This document shows positions 58,901 through 64,000 of a stretch of 64,000 nt of DNA, piece after piece. Below the pieces are notes generated by a model, which worked only from the letters and a program-made list of their open reading frames with translations, did not search any database and had not been told where the DNA came from. Position 1 is the stretch's first letter. Every line of letters starts with the position of its first letter. This DNA comes from Hippophae tibetana. Lineage: Eukaryota; Streptophyta; Magnoliopsida; Rosales; Elaeagnaceae. The stretch covers positions 73,083,816 through 73,147,815 of the forward strand of contig CM072801.1 of the NCBI GenBank assembly GCA_037013495.1. The letters are read 5' to 3'. A program made the position numbers and the translations under genes.

Positions 58901-61900
58901 CCAGATTCCATCGTTTACAATACTTATAGACGTCTTAAAATTTGGTCGCACCCTATTACCTTGTTTTCTATTCTTGTTCTTTCAGATTGCAATTCTATCA
59001 TCTTAACCATGTTTTAAGAAATTCAACCTTGCTTATTCTTTGTGTTCCTAGGTACATATGTTGTCCGCGAAATGGTTTTGCATTGTTTTGTATCATAGCC
59101 TTGGTTGCTGAAAATGGTTTATCTATCTTTATTTTTCTTTTGTTTGAATTTTAGTTTTATACTAATTTGTCCTTTGATTGTTTTCTGCTTTCTTAAGTGA
59201 GAAATCACGTAAAAAGAATTAAATTGTGTCTTGCAAGTTGAGTGTTTTCTTTCTATTTTGTTGTCATTCCTTTCCTATTTGGATTTCATTTCGTAGCTTT
59301 CCTTAGTTTCGCGGTATTTTTTTCTCGTTATTTCATTTTTGTGTTCAACCTATCTATGTTTTTTGAAAAAAGAAGGAAAGTTACTGCAGTTCATAATTTC
59401 AAAACAAAAGGAAGTTATCAATTGGGATTGAAATTGTAAACTGTCATAACTTTTGACTCGTATATCGAAACGACTATTATAATATATCAAATTGAAACAT
59501 ATTTCCATACATAAAAAACACACTATAGTACAAGTTTTTCTATTCTCATATTTTAACCTATATTCCATCGTTTACACTACTTATAGACGTCTTAAAATTT
59601 GGTCGCACCCTATTACCTTGATTTCTATTCTTGTTCTTTCGAATTGCAATTATATCATCTTAACCATGTTTTAAGAAATTCAACCTTGCTTATTCTTTGT
59701 GTTCATAGGTACATATGTTGTCCGCGAAAAGGTTTTGCATTGTTTTGTATCATAGCCTTGGTTGCTGAAAATGGTTTATCTATCTTTATTTTTCTATTGT
59801 TAGAATTTTAGATTTATAAAAATTTGTCCTTTGATTGTTTTCTGCTTTCTTAAGTGAGAAATCAAGAAAAAAGAATTAAATTGTGTCCTTCAAGTCGAGT
59901 GTTTTCTTTCAATTTTGTTGTCATTCTTTTCCTTTTTGGATTTCATTTCGTAGCTTTCCTTAGTTTCGTGGTATTTTTTTCTCTTTATTTCATTTTTGTG
60001 TTCAACCTATCTATGTTTTTGAAAAAAACAAGAAAGTTACTACAGTTCACAATTTCAAAAACAAAAAAAGTTATCAATTAGGGTTGAAACTATAAACTGT
60101 CATAACTTTTGACTCGTATATCTAAACGACTATTATAATATATCAAATCGAAACATATTTCCATACATAAAAAACACACTATAGCACTAGTTTTTCTATT
60201 CTCATATTTTAACCCAGATTCCATCGTTTACACTACTTATAGACGTCTTAAAATTTAGTCGCACCCTAGTACCTTGTTTTCTATTCTTGTTCTTTCAGAT
60301 TGCAATTCTATCATCTTAACCATGTTTTAAGAAATTCAACCTTGCTTATTCTTTGTGTTCCTAGGTACATATGTTGTCCGCGAAAAGGTTTTGCATTGTT
60401 TTGTATCATAGCTTTGGTTGCTGAAAATGGTTTATCTATCTTTATTTTTCTTTTGTTTGAATTTTAGATTTATAAAAATTTGTCCTTTGATTGTTTTCTG
60501 CTTTCTTAAGTGGGAAATCATGAAAAAAGAATTAAATTGTGTCTTGCAAGTGGAGTGTTTTCTTTCTATTTTGTTGTCATTCTTTTCCTATTTGGATTTC
60601 ATTTCGTAGCTTTCCTTAGTTTCGCCGTATTTTTTTCTCGTTATTTCATTTTTGTGTTCAACCTATCTATGTTTTTGAGAAAAGAAGGAAAGTTACTGCA
60701 GTTCATAATTTCAAAACAAAAAGAAGTTATCAAATGGGATTGAAACTGTAAACTGTCATAACTTTTGACTCGTATATCGAAACGACTATTATAATATATT
60801 AAATCGAAACATATTTCCATACATAAATAACAGACTATAGCACTAGTTTTTCTATTCTCATATTTTAACCCAGATTCCATCGTTTACACTACTTATAGAC
60901 GTCTTAAAATTTGGTCGCACCCTATTACCTTGTTTTCTATTCTTGTTCTTTCAGATTGCAATTCTATCATCTTAACCATGTTTTAAGAAATTCAACCTTG
61001 CTTATTCTTTGTGTTGCTAGGTACATATGTTGTCCGCGAAATGGTTTTGCATTGTTTTGTATCATAGCCTTGGTTGCTGAAAATGGTTTATCTATCTTTA
61101 TTTTTCTTTTGTTTGAATTTTAGTTTTATAAAAATTTGTCCTTTGATTGTTTTCTGCTTTCTTAAGTGAGAAATCACGAAAAAAGAATTAAATTGTGTCT
61201 TGCAAGTTGAGTGTTTTCTTTCTATTTTGTTGTCATTCTTTTCCTATTTGGATTTCATTTCGTAGCTTTCCTTAGTTTCGCGGTATTTTTTTCTCGTTAT
61301 TTCATTTTTGTGTTCAACCTATCTATGTTTTTTGAAAAAAGAAGGAAAGTTACTGCAGTTCATAATTTCAAAACAAAAAGAAGTTATCAATTGGGATTGA
61401 AACTGTAAACTGTCATAACTTTTGGCTCGTATATCGAAACGACTATTATAATATATCAAATCGAAACATATTTCCATACATAAAAAACACACTATAGTAC
61501 TAGTTTTTCTATTCTCATATTTTAACCCAAATTCCATCGTTTACACTACTTATAGACGTCTTAAAATGTGGTCGCACCCTATTACCTTGATTTCTATTCT
61601 TGTTATTTCAGATTGAAATTCTTTCATCTTAACCATGTTTTAAGAAATTCAACCTTGCTTATTCTTTGTGTTCCTAGGTACATATGTTGTCCGCGAAAAG
61701 GTTTTGCATTTTTTTGTATCATAGCCTTGGTTGCTGAAAATGGTTTATTTATCTTTATTTTTCTACTGTTTGAATTTTAGATTTATATAAATTTGTCATT
61801 TGATTGTTTTCTGCTTTCTTAAGTCAGAAATCAGAAAAAAGAATTAAATTGTGTCCTTCAAGTCGAGTGTTTTCTTTCAATTTTGTTGTCTTTCTTTTCC

Positions 61901-64000
61901 TATTTGGATTTCATTTCGTAGCTTTCCTTAGTTTCGCGGTATTTTTTTCTCGTTATTTCATTTTTGTTTTCAACCTTTCTATGTTTTTGAAAAAAACAAG
62001 AAAGTTACTACAGTTCACAATTTCAAAACAAAAGGAAGTTATCAATTGGGGTTGAAACTATAAACTGTCATTACTTTTGACTCGTATTTCGAAACGACTC
62101 TTATAATATATCAAATCGAAACATATTTCCATACATCAAAAACAGACTATAGCACTAGTTTTTCTATTCTCATATTTTAACCCAGATTCCATGGTTTACA
62201 ATACTTATAGACGTCTTAAAATTTGGTCGCACCCTATTACCTTGTTTTCTATTCTTGTTCTTTCAGATTGCAATTCTATCATCTTAACCATGTTTTAAGA
62301 AATTCATCCTTGCTTATTCTTTGAGTTCCTAGGTACATATGTTGTCCGCGAAATGGTTTTGCATTGTTTTGTATCATAGCCTTGGTTGCTGAAAATGGCT
62401 TATCTATCTTTATTTTTCTTTTGTTTGAATTTTAGTTTTATAAAAATTTGTCCTTTGATTGTTTTCTGCTTTCTTAAGTGAGAAATCACGAAAAAAGAAT
62501 TAAATTGTGTCTTGCAAGTTGAGTGTTTTCTTTCTATTTTGTTGTCATTCTTTTCCTATTTGGATTTCATTTCGTAGCTTTCCTTAGTTTCGCGGTATTT
62601 TTTTCTCGTTATTTCATTTTTGTTTTCAACCTATCTATGTTTTTGAAAAAAACAAGAAAGTTACAACAGTTCACAATTTCAAAAACAAAAAAAGTTATCA
62701 ATTAGGGCTGAAACTATAAACTGTCATAACTTTTGACTCGTATATCGAAACGACTATTATAATATATCAAATCGAAACATATTTCCATACATAAAAAACA
62801 CACTATAGCACTAGTTTTTCTATTCTCATATTTTAACCCAGATTCCATCGTTTACAATACTTATAGGCGTCTTAAAATTTGGTCGCACCCTATTACCTTG
62901 TTTTCTATTCTTGTTCTTTCAGATTGAAATTCTATCATCTTAACCATGTTTTAAGAAATTCAACCTTGCTTATTCTTTGTGTTCCTAGGTACATATGTTG
63001 TCCGCGAAAAGGTTTTGCATTTTTTTGTATCATAGCCTTGGTTGTTGAAAATGGTTTATTTATCTTTATTTTTCTACTCTTTGAATTTTAGATTTATAAA
63101 AATTTGTCCTTTGATTGTTTTCTGCTTTCTTAAGTCAGAAATCAGAAAAAAGAATTAAATTGTGTCCTTCAAGTCGAGGGTTTTCTTTCAATTTTGTTGT
63201 CTTTCTTTTCCTATTTGGATTTCATTTCGTAGCTTTCCTTAGTTTCGCGGTATTTTTTCTCGTTATTTTATTTTTGTTTTCAACCTATCTATGTTTTTGA
63301 AAAAAACAAGAAAGTTACTACAGTTCACAATTTCAAAACAAAAGGAAGTTATCAATTGGGGTTGAAACTATAAATTGTCATAACTTTTGACTCGTATATC
63401 GAAACGACTATTATAATATATCAAATCGAAACATATTTCCATACATAAAAAACAGACTATAGCACTAGTTTTTCTATTCTCATATTTTAACCCAGATTCC
63501 ATCGTTTAAAATACTTATAGACGTCTTAAAATTTGGTCGCACCCTATTACCTTGTTTTCTATTCTTGTTCTTTCAGATTGCAATTCTATCATCTTAACCA
63601 TGTTTTAAGAAATTCAACCTTGCTTATTCTTTGTGTTCCTAGGTACATATGTTGTCCGCGAAATGGTTTTGCATTGTTTTGTATCATAGCCTTGGTTGCT
63701 GAAAATGGTTTATCTATCTTTATTTTTCTTTTGTTTGAATTTTAGTTTTATACTAATTTGTCCTTTGATTGTTTTCTGCTTTCTTAAGTGAAAAATCACG
63801 AAAAAAAAATTAAATTGTGTCTTGCAAGTTGAGTGTTTTCTTTCTATTTTGTTGTCATTCCTTTCCTATTTGGATTTCATTTCGTAGCTTTCCTTAGTTT
63901 CGCGGTATTTTTTTCTCGTTATTTCATTTTTGTGTTCAAACTATCTATGTTTTTTGAAAAAAGAAGGAAAGTTACTGCAGTTCATAATTTCAAAACAAAA
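55262..64000. repeat. HOR heptamer, 4592 bp, two copies (second truncated by window end)
   Basis: Monomers at 55262, 55918, 56319, 56976 and 57631 recur at +4592 (59854, 60510, 60911, 61568, 62223). Shared marks are TTATTTCAGATTG (57010 and 61602), TCTTTCATC, CGTATTTCGAAACGACTC (57490 and 62082) and CCATGGTTTAC (57597 and 62189). The match weakens around 57930-58590 versus 62520-63180 and returns with TTTTATACTAATTTG (59158 and 63750). The monomers at 58942 and 59599 also match 50414 and 51071 at an offset of 8528 bp (13 monomers). Confidence 0.83.

Larger units (their letters stand above)
33800..64000. repeat. Satellite array, ~656-bp monomer (right block)
   Basis: 46 anchored monomers from 34020 to 63533 in the same orientation as the left block, continuing past the window end. 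The first 5 bases are the right-hand GTTAC duplication. It is organised into successive higher-order regimes, listed separately. No gene is present. Confidence 0.97.

Noticed and set aside
1..64000. CRISPR-like regular repetition
   Set aside because: The repeats are adjacent 656-bp units with no short-repeat/spacer structure and no cas genes. The sequence is eukaryotic satellite DNA.

Overview
The window is nuclear DNA of a flowering plant. About 52.8 kb of it is a tandem satellite array with a monomer of about 656 bp; about 80 copies can be anchored on the GGTCGCACCC / GACGTC landmarks. The array is interrupted once, at 21244-33799, by a cluster of LTR-retrotransposon sequence. The plant assignment rests on three things: the satellite style, a Ty3/gypsy-like element whose primer-binding site matches the 3' end of plant tRNA-Asp, and the absence of any bacterial or organellar gene. 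I cannot name the species. I see no protein-coding, rRNA or tRNA gene. The short open frames (60-119 codons) recur once per monomer or once per LTR, many open only at TTG, and none resembles a protein family.

Layout. 1-21238: satellite. It starts with mixed monomers, then a homogenised run (2436-5057), then a five-monomer segment (about 4970-7890), and from 7026 to 20800 a higher-order repeat (HOR) whose successive copies hold 6, 5, 6 and 4 monomers. 21244-23106 and 23770-25635: two solo LTRs, each flanked by the 5-bp duplication GTTAC and separated by exactly one monomer. 26299-33799: a full-length, 7.5-kb, non-coding LTR retrotransposon on the minus strand, at the same monomer position and with the same GTTAC duplication. 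It has a 3' LTR at 26299-28228, a polypurine-like tract, a structured internal region, a tRNA-Asp primer-binding site at 31690-31707, a 206-bp tandem duplication of the LTR/PBS junction, and a 5' LTR at 31920-33799. 33800-64000: satellite again, in successive HOR regimes: mixed with a copy of the 4970-7890 segment, then a 2623-bp tetramer, a 1311-bp dimer, a 1968-bp trimer and a 4592-bp heptamer. The array runs off both ends of the window.

History that can be read from the sequence. One element inserted into one monomer. Unequal crossing-over in the satellite, which I can place inside a 15-bp interval, duplicated it in tandem. One copy collapsed to a solo LTR. The block 'LTR plus one chimeric monomer' was then duplicated again, so the retrotransposon LTR became part of a satellite-like 2.53-kb repeat. 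The most unusual features are this LTR-monomer amplification, the variable-length HOR, paired hairpins in the non-coding internal region whose G-U pairs make sense only on the element's sense strand, and an LTR promoter with twin TGACGTCA sites and a copy-number-variable 18/36-bp repeat.
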